Source: Pseudomonas fluorescens
GTDB lineage: Bacteria > Pseudomonadota > Gammaproteobacteria > Pseudomonadales > Pseudomonadaceae
Assembly (NCBI RefSeq): GCF_001623525.1
Contig: NZ_CP015225.1
Coordinates: forward strand, 2,356,001 to 2,420,000
DNA length: 64,000 bases
Reading direction: 5' to 3'
Below, piece after piece: positions 29,001-36,784 of this stretch. Under the pieces are notes generated by a model. It was not told the origin of the DNA. It saw only the letters and a list, made by a program, of their open reading frames with translations, and did no database searches. Each line of letters starts with the position of its first letter. Position 1 is the first letter of the stretch. The position numbers and the translations under genes were made by a program.

Positions 29001-31395
29001 TCCCCGCGGTAATATCGAACGCTTGGCATTCAATGGAGCAGGCTACGTCACAACGAACACCTATGGCCTGGGTCAACCCGAACAACAAAGCTATAGCCTC
29101 CAACGTAACGCCACCACCAATTTGGTGACCTCCGTCACTGATGCCTTGGGTCGAGTGACTGGTTATGCATACGATGGATTGGGCAATCTCACCAGCGTGA
29201 CCCGGCTGCAAGGGACCTCGCAGGCAGTGACGCAGAGCTATACCTACGACTCCACCTTCAATCAACTCACCAGCTATACCGATGGACTCAGCCATACCAC
29301 TAACTACGGCTACGATAGTTTGGGGCGTCTGACGCAAATTACCGACCCCTTGGGCAATACTGTGAAATTCACATCAGATAGCCAAGGGCGCTTGACGCAG
29401 ATCACCGACCCCATCGGAGCGAACACGACCCTGAGCTATTCTCTTGGAGACCTTGCGAGCGTTACCGACCCACTAGGGCGAACCACCAGCTACTTCACCG
29501 ACAACGTAGGGCGCGTCATGGCAATAACTGACGCCGTGGGGCGTCGTACCATGACGGAATATGACCCACTGGACCGTAAAATCAAGGTTACGGATCCGTT
29601 AGGAAGCGTGACCAACTTTGCTTATGACACGAACAGTAATCTCCTGAGTGTCACTGACGCTAAGAACGGAGTGCATGCGTACACCTACGACGCTCGCGAT
29701 CGCCGAGTGTCTTACACCGACCCACTGAACGCGACGCAAAGCTACGGCCTCGACGGCCTGGATAATGTGACACAGTGGACCGCCCGCAATGGCGTGATCG
29801 CCAGCTACACCTATGATGCCTTGAATCGGCGCACGCAATCGGCCTTCGGGCAAACCTTGATCGGCAGTGGTCCTTCTTTGACAGCTCCAGATGCCACCGT
29901 TGGCTACACCTTCGACGGTGGTAACCGCCTGACGCAGATTGTGGACACGCAGGGAGGCACAATCACCCGCGGGTACGATGATCTGGATCGCCTGCTCAGC
30001 GAAGCAACAACACAAGGCACCGTCTCCTACACCTACAATGCTGCTGATCGTCGTACCAGCATGACTGTCACGGGCCAGCCCTCGGTGAACTACACCTATG
30101 ACGTCGGCAATCGTCTGACCAATCTGAGCAACGGCAGTCAAAGCGCGGCCTTCACTTATGATGCGGACAACCGTCGTGCCACTTTGACCCTGCCCAACGG
30201 GGTGACCGTCAGTTACGGTTACGATAATGCCGGCCAGTTGGTCAGCCTCAGTTACGCCAAGGGCGGCGCCAACCTCGGCAATTTGAGCTATGGCTACGAT
30301 AATGCTGGCCAACGGGTACAGCTTGGCGGCAGCTTGGCCCGCACCACCCTCCCCGATGCTGTGAGCACCACCAGCTACAACGCAGCTAACCAATTGACGG
30401 CATGGAGCGGCGCCTCCTTGCTGTATGACGCCAATGGCAACATGACCAGTGATGGCAGCAATACCTACACTTGGGATTCACGTCAGCGCCTGAGTACGCT
30501 TACAGGTACCACGTCTGGTAGCTTTAGCTATGACGCGGCCAACAGACGTGGCCAAAAGACGATTGCCGGCCAAACCACCAGCTATGTTTTCGACGGCCTC
30601 AACTTGGTGCAAGAACTGACCGGTACTGTCACCCCGACGGTTCAGACAAATTTCCTCACGGGCGGTTTGGACGAAGTGTTCAGCCGTACCGAGGCCAGTG
30701 GCAGCACCTACACCTATCTGACTGATGCACTGGGATCAATCCAAGCACTTTCTGACAGCAGCGGTTCATCCACTACCCAATACACGTACGGCCCTTACGG
30801 CCATACCAACACCAGTGGCTCCGCCAGTGCTAACAGTCTGCAGTACACGGGGCGGGAAAATGATGGCTCCGGTCTCTACTATTACCGTGCGCGGTATTAC
30901 TCCCCTAGCTTTGGACGATTTATTTCGGAGGATCCAATAGAACTTGCGGGCGGCATCAACATATTTATCTATGCATTAGGAAATCCCGCCTCACTCACCG
31001 ACCCACTAGGTCTAGATACATATGTCACAAATCGAGACCTATCTGTTGTTGGCACTTCCGCACGCTCTTGGTCAAACCCGGCTACGCATACATTCACATT
31101 TACCACAAATCACGACGGCTCTGTTGAATCCACGTACAGCTGGGGCAACTCTGCCAACTTGGAGGGCTGGAACCTTAACCAACCAGAAGATATAAGTGCG
31201 GCAGAGCAGTCATTAAAAAATGGCGAGGCAAAAAAAGTCGGCCCCGCCTTTATGGATTCATACTACCGCATTGCCTTCGATAAATTAAACATTCCAGCAA
31301 ACAACCACAGCAACGGAATAATACTCAACAACTGCAAAAGCGAAACAGCCAACCTAAACAATCTGGCTTGGAAATTATTCTCAGGAGCTAAATAA
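26059..31395 (+). CDS. Sec-exported RHS-repeat polymorphic toxin
   Basis: A 1778-residue polymorphic toxin. In order: signal peptide (about residues 22-45); four Kelch-type repeats (HTATLLPDGTVLIVGG pattern, about 50-250); an SbsA-like Ig domain (about 285-370); a carboxypeptidase-regulatory-like domain (about 435-500); a DUF6531-type domain starting near 695 (EPVDTSTGLFTYPHTDLVV); some 30 YD/RHS repeats (about 840-1590); and the RHS core ending GRFISEDPIELAGGIN ... DPLGLD (to about 1653). The last 125 residues are an AT-richer variable toxin domain that I do not recognise; it has an NNHSNGIILNNCK stretch. The core should form a shell that holds and self-cleaves the toxin. Export is by Sec rather than by a visible VgrG partner. 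GAGGTAATACACC precedes the ATG. Confidence 0.88.
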   Translation: MKGNYSGCGAFSKTKIWLRQMTHCSLLLIAWLALSMMNSQASAASAIGGAAGSVPTRHAGEAATLLPDGRWLLSGGSEKGVTLATLTVVDPVTNTETLFPGNLNTPRQDHTATLLPDGTVLIVGGVGAEGSPLSQAERINIEKQQTQLVTGAAFTPRSRHTATLLLDGHVLLVAGLSPQKTAVTSAELWDPRTGTVNTLPVSLSTARYGHTAQTLPSGSILIQGGKDQSDKPVAGSELYDPAGQKFSSLEENQSGLPATSTSLQGPPETQASLPAANANAVGLNSWISLHFSKPMTVTSLNSNTVTVIGPTGQITGRVTPVENGQAVFFVPTQELLPNTHYSVFVSGATDASGTQLTLAGYTFTTQALTANTAPTSTTPSSAVDDQTKPLAPLADSEMVNAGPEDWVPGPEHLTGDWRTKRPPSPLQDLPPLQAPLGVTALAGQVLLMNGKAAVGVKLKMGEQSAVTDATGRFLLSGIGTGNQTLRIDGSGANKPGRQYGFFDDLVVIFENGKTQSLQYTIWLPRTDTQHAVSLPSPTTKEVTVTTPHIPGLALHIPKGTVIRDTNGAVVSSVSITPIPVDRTPFPLPTHGIPVYFTIQPGSANLQAIDPSSFKAAQIIYPNYNSRPAGSAMDFWTYDPVYKGWYVYGEGLVSQNGKQVIPGDGVGVYEFTGAMVSVPSLAPAKNPTAGGGNQLLGVASSDKAEPVDTSTGLFTYPHTDLVVADTLPLILTRTYLSEDTRSRAFGIGTNHVYDIFMVGDTSPWTYQDLILSNGERIHFNRTSSGTSYGDAVYQHNGSPSDRFQGATISWVGGTWPWLLKLKDGSKMWFPDAENNTRLQNAAMTQAMDRFGNTVTLTRDSLNNLQRVTSPNGHWISFTYDSSDRITQASDNMGRTVSYTYDSNGNLWKVTDANGGVETYTYDSSHQMLTITRPNGNVLLSNSYDANGRVSQQILGPGSSVAGTYQFAYTLSGSQVTQTDVTDPRGNIERLAFNGAGYVTTNTYGLGQPEQQSYSLQRNATTNLVTSVTDALGRVTGYAYDGLGNLTSVTRLQGTSQAVTQSYTYDSTFNQLTSYTDGLSHTTNYGYDSLGRLTQITDPLGNTVKFTSDSQGRLTQITDPIGANTTLSYSLGDLASVTDPLGRTTSYFTDNVGRVMAITDAVGRRTMTEYDPLDRKIKVTDPLGSVTNFAYDTNSNLLSVTDAKNGVHAYTYDARDRRVSYTDPLNATQSYGLDGLDNVTQWTARNGVIASYTYDALNRRTQSAFGQTLIGSGPSLTAPDATVGYTFDGGNRLTQIVDTQGGTITRGYDDLDRLLSEATTQGTVSYTYNAADRRTSMTVTGQPSVNYTYDVGNRLTNLSNGSQSAAFTYDADNRRATLTLPNGVTVSYGYDNAGQLVSLSYAKGGANLGNLSYGYDNAGQRVQLGGSLARTTLPDAVSTTSYNAANQLTAWSGASLLYDANGNMTSDGSNTYTWDSRQRLSTLTGTTSGSFSYDAANRRGQKTIAGQTTSYVFDGLNLVQELTGTVTPTVQTNFLTGGLDEVFSRTEASGSTYTYLTDALGSIQALSDSSGSSTTQYTYGPYGHTNTSGSASANSLQYTGRENDGSGLYYYRARYYSPSFGRFISEDPIELAGGINIFIYALGNPASLTDPLGLDTYVTNRDLSVVGTSARSWSNPATHTFTFTTNHDGSVESTYSWGNSANLEGWNLNQPEDISAAEQSLKNGEAKKVGPAFMDSYYRIAFDKLNIPANNHSNGIILNNCKSETANLNNLAWKLFSGAK

Positions 31396-31397
31396 AA

Positions 31398-31697
31398 ATG
31401 ACAACCATAAAAAAAAGCATCATTGCATCGATTATGATTATAGCTACAGCCACCACACTTATAAGTATACTTTATACAATTGCGATTCCCATCATCGCAC
31501 CAAATTATAAAACATACGACATCCTAGTCATCGGTATCATATTTTCCGCAACAGCTGGCGGATACGTTGGCCATCAAACTTTTGCAGATGAAGCATCCTT
31601 TATTAAAATCGGCTTTGGCATATGCTATGCCCTAGCAGTAGCCATTTCTGCGCTACTATTATCATTATTTATCATACTTAATATACGCGGAGCATAA
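31398..31697 (+). CDS. Putative immunity protein of the RHS toxin (membrane protein)
   Basis: A 99-residue protein with about three membrane helices (residues 8-31, 42-60 and 70-95). Its ATG lies two bases after the RHS stop, and CAGGAG within the end of the toxin gene can act as ribosome site. Its low GC matches the toxin domain and contrasts with the RHS core. Position right after the variable toxin end is typical of immunity genes. If it is the immunity protein, the toxin may act at the membrane or in the periplasm. No sequence family is recognised. Confidence 0.65.
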   Translation: MTTIKKSIIASIMIIATATTLISILYTIAIPIIAPNYKTYDILVIGIIFSATAGGYVGHQTFADEASFIKIGFGICYALAVAISALLLSLFIILNIRGA

Positions 31698-31939
31698 TCC
31701 AATCATTAACCCATAAACTTATTTACAGAAAGTTTCGCCTCCTACTCTCTACTTCACAGCTCAAAAATCATAATAAAAATTAAAATACCATGATACGAGC
31801 GACGACCCTTGACCGCACTCCAAGTCTCTTTTTTCTTTTGACCATCAATCCAGCAATAGAGTAAATTAATTCATCCTGGTCGCTTAAGCTGCCTAAAACC
31901 GGCATTCAATATGCTTGTAATGCCCAAGAGGAATGAGGC

Positions 31940-32863
31940 ATGAGTTTAGAACATAAATTTGAAACCTTGACACCTGCGCGTCTGTTCAAATGGTTAGCAT
32001 GGATACTAGCCTTCGCGACAGGAGTTGTGGGGGTGGTCTTTGCCTTTTATCTTATGGAGTTTAATGATGGCTTTAGCAGTCAGAACGCCGACTGGGGAAC
32101 ATTTGGCGACTTTATAGGCGGCACGCTTAACCCGCTGCTAAGCTTCCTTGGATTAATTGCCCTGCTACTAACCATTGTCCTACAAAGCAAAGAGCTCGAA
32201 TCAACGAGAAAAGAACTAGAGCGCTCAGCGTTAGCACAGGAAAAATCTGAATCTTCGCTAAGAGAGCAATCGAAAACACAAATAAAACAACAATTCGAAG
32301 ACACTTTTTTTTCTTTGCTAGACCAACACAATAAAGCACTGGAGAAAATATCAGCACCAACAGGCAAATGGACCAATGGAAGGTCGGATATTGATATTGT
32401 CAGGGAAACTGTGTTTGATCAATCAGTTTCAAATTTAGCAGAAGCCAAACATGCCCTTGAAGAGAAAAATGGCTTATGTGGCCACTATTTTAGAGTTCTA
32501 TATCAAATTTTAAAATTTATATCAATGAATGTACCTGACAGCCAGATAGGCTTCAACTTCAATGAAGGCACAATTAAACACTGCAAGCTCGCAAATAACG
32601 AAAAAATGTATAGCAACATTCTCAGATCCTTCTTGAACTATGACGCAACTCAACTTCTAGCTGTATACTGCTATTGCACTGAACCTCAAGACACTTACTG
32701 GAATTTCAAATTGCTCATAGAACGCTACGCTTTTTTAGAGCATATGCCCTTCGTTATTGACAGCAAAATCAATAATCTACTACAAGACACCGAGCTATTT
32801 TACGACCAAGCAGCATTTGGCCATAGTCAATTCAAGAACGTACACAACGTAGCGCAATGTTAA
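31940..32863 (+). CDS. Putative phage abortive infection protein, AbiC-like (putAbiC)
   Basis: A 307-residue membrane-anchored protein of the type annotated as putative phage abortive infection protein. It has two N-terminal membrane helices (about residues 15-38 and 63-81) around the conserved WGTFGDFIGGTLNPLLSF loop, a coiled-coil stretch (about 82-120) and a helical C-terminal domain with the HYFRVLYQILKFI and MYSNILRSFL blocks. A GAGGAATGAGGC ribosome site precedes the ATG. AT-rich, like the toxin end upstream. It is probably a stand-alone defence gene; its mechanism is unknown. Confidence 0.8.
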   Translation: MSLEHKFETLTPARLFKWLAWILAFATGVVGVVFAFYLMEFNDGFSSQNADWGTFGDFIGGTLNPLLSFLGLIALLLTIVLQSKELESTRKELERSALAQEKSESSLREQSKTQIKQQFEDTFFSLLDQHNKALEKISAPTGKWTNGRSDIDIVRETVFDQSVSNLAEAKHALEEKNGLCGHYFRVLYQILKFISMNVPDSQIGFNFNEGTIKHCKLANNEKMYSNILRSFLNYDATQLLAVYCYCTEPQDTYWNFKLLIERYAFLEHMPFVIDSKINNLLQDTELFYDQAAFGHSQFKNVHNVAQC

Positions 32864-33069
32864 TTAAAGCATTGGGTTACATCAGAGCAACACTTATGCA
32901 AGTTTGAATTATGGAACTTAATGAGAAGTTCAAATCTTTCGCTCGGTTCATAGGTCTGGCTAGTGTCCCGAGCTAGCTGCAGTCCCGTGGACTGCTTCTG
33001 ACCGACAGCTGCCGATCGCGCCATCGTAACCCAGGAACCGTTACCTGCCTCCTGTACGCTCGCAATTTG

Positions 33070-34125
33070 CTACTGACAATGAACCCGCCATAGCTGATCC
33101 AGCTTAGTGGTACAGCTCTGACTCATCATCTCCCGCCGCATTCCCCAATCAGGGTCGCCAGGCACGCTCGCAGAGCGCAGCGTCCTCCTGCCCCATCGCC
33201 CATTAATCTGATCCAACACAGCCATCAACTTCGCCGCATCAGCAGGCTGCGACGTGGCAAACAGATCATCGGTGTACTCCCCCGCCTGGCAGAGGTTCAT
33301 CAGCAACACCTCAGCCTTGCTGTATTTGAAGCTAGGCCGAAAAACCCTATCCAAGGCATCCACTGCCGCTTTCGTCAAAAGACGCACGTCGTCAGTCGGA
33401 TACGGCAGCTCAATCAATATCCCGTTGGCGTACTTCGCCTCCTCCGGGTTGAACATGCCGGTACGGAGCTGACCCGAACCTTCTTGCAAAGCGACTTCTG
33501 CGCCCTGAGCTTTTCCGAAGCTCGCATCATGTAGGTGGCTACCGCCTCCTTGATAGGCGCCAACTCGGTGAGACGCTTGCCGAACATCCGACTACAGCAG
33601 ATTTCCTGCTTGGGCGGATCCGGCTCATCCAACTCCAGACACGGCGTCCCCGCCAGCTCACGAGCCGTCTTCTCGATCACCACACTGAATTTCTTACGCA
33701 GCGTCCATGGATCAGCTTTGGCTAAATCCATTGCCGTCTTGATGCCCATCCCCTCCAGGTGCAGCTTCATCTTGCGACCTACACCCCAAACTTCACAGAC
33801 GTCGGTATTGCGCAGCACCCAGTCGCGCTTGAACGGATCGCAGATATCGACCACCCCACCCGTCTGCCCCTGCAAACGCTTGGCCGTGTGGTTAGCCAGC
33901 TTTGCCAAAGTCTTGGTATGAGCAATGCCCCCCAACCGGAATACCGGTGCAGCGCAGCACGTGGCTGCGGATCTTGCGGCCGAGAGCATCCAGCCCCTCA
34001 AATACCCGTCAGATCTGCAAAAGCCTCATCAATGCTGTACACCTCAACCGCGGGCACCATCGATTCAAGGAGGTTCATCACGGCCCAGATCATCACATTG
34101 GACGTCAGCCGGAAAACTGACATCA
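33070..34125 (-). pseudogene. rulB: rulB (umuC-like DNA polymerase V subunit) remnant with frameshifts
   Basis: Minus-strand remnant of a Y-family polymerase. Recognisable pieces in order are VEVYSIDEAFADLTGI (near 34020-34060), GIAHTKTLAKLANHTAKR, VWGVGRKMKLHLEGMGIKTAMDL, FSVVIEKTARELAGTPCLEL, EICCSRMFGKRL ... YMMRASEKLRAQKSLCKKVRVS, TGMFNPEEAKYANGILIELPYPTDDVRLL, and the TTKLDQLWRVHC end. These fall in at least three frames: a stop after LTGI, a shift before GIAHTKT, and another near 33490. The 5' third is missing. Not functional. It is a known hotspot type for element insertion in Pseudomonas (rulAB). Confidence 0.85.
33077..33250. repeat. 174-bp rulB 3'-end direct repeat, right copy
   Basis: Same orientation as 20942-21115 and about 93% identical by eye. 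It marks the right border of the 12-kb peroxidase/RHS/AbiC segment and lies within the rulB pseudogene. Confidence 0.85.
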
Positions 34126-34722
34126 CTTCGTCCAGACGAGTCGATAGGTTTTTTTTTCAGTTGCCTTGTCGTGATAGGGTTTTTCTCCTGGGATCTCGCG
34201 TGTTCGCACGCAAAGGCTCCCGTCGCACTCTTCAATTTCCACGCCTCCACCCAGTCGCTTCAACTCTGCGATGTTGTGCTCAAGCGTCGCTATCTCTTGT
34301 TTCCTCTTAGCAATTTCATCTGTGCTGGGCACTGCGAAAAAAAACAACAGCGCTAGAGGCAAGACCACGCCAAGATGAATCGCTACGATGGTGAGCCAGA
34401 ATCGACGCTTAAGACTGTCACTGGCCGCCTGGTATTTTCGTGCAGCATTAAGCGCTGCGACGTCAGCCTCTTCGAACTTGCTGACTAGTAGCTTGGCCGC
34501 TTGGGATGCAACTGACTCAGCAATCTGCGCAGTGGAAGCTCTCAGCGCCGTTGGTACCTGCTGCAGACTTTGCTCGACTCGCCTCTCCAAATCCGCTAGA
34601 CGCGTAATCGCTTGCTCGGCAGCCTTTCTGTCCTTCTCTGCGGCGCCCATTATGCCCTTGGCGGCAACGGCCATCGCTCGCAGGCTTAGATCATTTTCGT
34701 TCAAGTCTTCCTCCATTCCCAT
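34123..34722 (-). CDS. Membrane protein with coiled coils, possibly mobilisation-related
   Basis: A 199-residue protein from the ATG at 34722, with GGAG about 7 bases upstream; ATG at 34716 is an alternative. It has a long helical N-terminal half (about residues 10-105, coiled-coil-like), one membrane helix (about 109-130), a short coiled coil, and a C-terminal CDGSLCVRTRE motif with two Cys. Membrane proteins of this layout occur beside relaxase genes on Pseudomonas plasmids, but I cannot assign a family. It follows the 35523-34741 gene by 18 bases on the same strand and is probably co-transcribed with it. Confidence 0.55.
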   Translation of the reverse strand: MGMEEDLNENDLSLRAMAVAAKGIMGAAEKDRKAAEQAITRLADLERRVEQSLQQVPTALRASTAQIAESVASQAAKLLVSKFEEADVAALNAARKYQAASDSLKRRFWLTIVAIHLGVVLPLALLFFFAVPSTDEIAKRKQEIATLEHNIAELKRLGGGVEIEECDGSLCVRTREIPGEKPYHDKATEKKTYRLVWTK

Positions 34723-34748
34723 CACATAGCTCCATTCCCATCACATAG
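34711..34748. repeat. Perfect 19-bp tandem duplication at a gene junction
   Basis: CTCCATTCCCATCACATAG occurs twice in tandem (34711-34729 and 34730-34748). It covers the stop of the upstream minus-strand gene and the start and ribosome site of the downstream one, so it duplicates the stop/start region and leaves several alternative starts. Confidence 0.9.
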
Positions 34749-35523
34749 TATGTTCAGGGCCATCGCGGCGCTTTCGGGGATATTCTTTGCTTCGCTCCAG
34801 CGAAGGAATAGATCGCTCGAACTCCGAACCCCGCATTTCTAGTTCCAACCATTCCCGATGCGGCATGCTCAAGTCACAGATGTCCCGCAGCTGAGCAAAA
34901 TGCATTGCACCACCGGCGCCCATGACCAAGAGCACGCCACCTGCGTCTACCGGATCGCCGTCTTGTATATTGCGTAGAAACCGCAGATATATTTCCGAAC
35001 GCTGCCGCGATACCGGGTCGAGCTCGCGGGTGGCCTCCAACGCAGTTTGCTCTACCAATCGCTCAAGACTTCCCGCAGTCAATCCCAGACATTCGGTATC
35101 GAAAGCGTCAAGGTATGGAACGACCCGGGATATCAAAGGAGTTTCAGTGTCGCTGGTGTCAACCTCGACGTACCAATGCAGGCCTCTCGACGTTTCGACC
35201 AAAGCGCGATTCTCACCTGATAAGGCTGCCATGAGTAATCGATGCCTTATCCGTTCCTTTGAAAGCTTGGCGCCCTTCATCTTGAACTCGATCAGTCGCA
35301 CGACACCTGGAAAGCTTAACAGTACGTCTGCCAGCTCCCTGTCCGCGGGAGTCTGCTGTAGCAAGTTGACCACGCTCGGGAGCAAGGTATTGGCGTCCAA
35401 ACATGACCGCACCGCGAATCCAAGACCGTATAGGAAATTTCCTATCACGACGTTTTCATAGAGTTTTTTTACTCGGTTCTGTTTGTTTCGATCCCGAACC
35501 TCGCTCTCATCCTGTTGATCCAA
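34741..35523 (-). CDS. Hypothetical protein, 260 aa, with possible PD-(D/E)xK-like motif
   Basis: Not recognised. A 260-residue protein, probably starting with TTG at 35523, because AAGGAGG lies four bases upstream and no ATG fits better. The ELADVLLSFPGVVRLIEFKMKG stretch (about residues 82-103, in parts) has the D...(x)ExK spacing of PD-(D/E)xK nucleases, with IEFK as the candidate motif; this is only a motif resemblance. The rest is helical with charged ends. It is first of a two-gene minus-strand unit with the membrane protein downstream. Confidence 0.5.
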   Translation of the reverse strand: MDQQDESEVRDRNKQNRVKKLYENVVIGNFLYGLGFAVRSCLDANTLLPSVVNLLQQTPADRELADVLLSFPGVVRLIEFKMKGAKLSKERIRHRLLMAALSGENRALVETSRGLHWYVEVDTSDTETPLISRVVPYLDAFDTECLGLTAGSLERLVEQTALEATRELDPVSRQRSEIYLRFLRNIQDGDPVDAGGVLLVMGAGGAMHFAQLRDICDLSMPHREWLELEMRGSEFERSIPSLERSKEYPRKRRDGPEHTM

Positions 35524-35640
35524 CTGGCCTCCTTAATTTCTGAATTCACGTCGTGTGGAAGCCGTATATGAGCATTCCATATCGTTAGTGACCGCGTGGG
35601 TCGTTTCCATTTTATCCATGTACGTTTGTACTAGAGCGTC

Positions 35641-36072
35641 TCAGCATGAAAGCCTGACTTTGCCTCCGAATCGATAGGCGCCGCTTTTTTCTTTCACCCT
35701 TTCGATTGCCCGTGCCTCGTCCCGGGTCGTGGTAGGCGTTATGAGAATATGACACTTCTCTTCCAGATAGCATTTCCGGCCAGCCTCGGTCTGCAAGTCA
35801 TAACCCAGGACCTGCCCTGAGAAGAAAAGATGCTTGGCGAGGATCGACTGCTTGCTTACAACGTCAGAGGGGTTACTCCATTCACCTCCATCCTTGAGCT
35901 TCAAGCGAGACTGCCTCGACTGTCGGTGCTGTATAAGCCTTTTACGAAGATTAACGCTAATGCCCACCTTCAGAAGCTCGCCCTGGTCAGTGACGATCTC
36001 ATAAAGACCAGGGGCCGTAGGCACGGCCGCTTCGATCTCAGAGAAACGAATCACAGGACACTGTTCGACCAT
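35641..36072 (-). CDS. GIY-YIG domain protein
   Basis: A 143-residue protein from the ATG at 36072. The N-terminal part shows a GIY-YIG core: GLYEI (about residues 22-26) standing for GIY, KVGIS (35-39) for YIG, and NLRKRLIQHR (41-50) with the conserved Arg. The C-terminal half has CYLEEKC and an acidic helix that could supply the metal-binding Glu. It starts five bases after the stop of the RES-domain gene, so it is the third gene of that operon. Proteins of this fold cut DNA; why it accompanies a RES/Xre pair is unknown. Confidence 0.65.
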   Translation of the reverse strand: MVEQCPVIRFSEIEAAVPTAPGLYEIVTDQGELLKVGISVNLRKRLIQHRQSRQSRLKLKDGGEWSNPSDVVSKQSILAKHLFFSGQVLGYDLQTEAGRKCYLEEKCHILITPTTTRDEARAIERVKEKSGAYRFGGKVRLSC

Positions 36073-36076
36073 TCGT

Positions 36077-36784
36077 TCAGTTTTTCCCTGCAATGACGGC
36101 GACACCAATCCGATCTGCCAGATCGAGCACCGCGTCGTAAACAATAGGATCGTCTACCAGGCTGCGCGAAACACCCTGTGGACGAAGCGAACCTCCGGGA
36201 ATACGGTCACCAAAAAGAACCACAGCTCGTGCAGAATCGTCTTGCCTGGATACCCAATACAAGCCTTGCGCATCCGGGCATTGGCGATGGATCGCTTCGG
36301 CCCATTTGCGCGTCGCCGGGTACTGATCCTTCTCAGTGTCGATCAACTGCTTACGGGTGATGCCCAATTTGCGCAGGGGAACGCTGGATAGATCGACCAA
36401 TTGCAGCGGTTGATCGATCTGGACAGCGGAGTGCACCTGTCCAGCCAGCTTTCCTTTATCGAAACTCTTGAAGCCTGGCGTATGGGGAACATCGTGAAAG
36501 ACGGTCTCCATCAAGGCGCACTCTATTGTCGTACCACCATACAACGTTGGAATCGCCTGCCCCTGATCATTCTGGATCGGGCTGAAGCGTGCATTGCCCT
36601 GCACACCTGGGTTGAATTGATCTGGCTGGTATTTGTCGTGGTGCACGCGATGGAGCACTTCGCCTTTAGCCAGTTCAGTGAACGTGACGTACAACGTAGC
36701 CTCAGGCACCGGAGTCACGGATGCCGCCGAATCATCCGACGGCGGAGCCCCACGTTCACTGCCCTTAGCACTGCGCTTAGCCAT
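36077..36784 (-). CDS. RES-domain toxin
   Basis: A 235-residue RES-domain protein, the toxin type that breaks down NAD+ in RES-Xre toxin-antitoxin pairs. The core NPGVQGNARFSPI is at about residues 58-70. Likely active-site residues known for the family are visible: Arg in LHRVH (about 46), Tyr in TLYGG (about 82) and Glu in LMETVFHD (about 93). It carries an extra low-complexity N-terminal tail (about 1-25) and is somewhat longer than typical RES toxins. It overlaps the upstream antitoxin gene by eight bases, giving coupled expression. Confidence 0.82.
   Translation of the reverse strand: MAKRSAKGSERGAPPSDDSAASVTPVPEATLYVTFTELAKGEVLHRVHHDKYQPDQFNPGVQGNARFSPIQNDQGQAIPTLYGGTTIECALMETVFHDVPHTPGFKSFDKGKLAGQVHSAVQIDQPLQLVDLSSVPLRKLGITRKQLIDTEKDQYPATRKWAEAIHRQCPDAQGLYWVSRQDDSARAVVLFGDRIPGGSLRPQGVSRSLVDDPIVYDAVLDLADRIGVAVIAGKN

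Noticed and set aside
29599..30393. 264-residue minus-strand ORF over the RHS repeats
   Set aside because: Caused by the repeated YD codons read backwards; no start signal.
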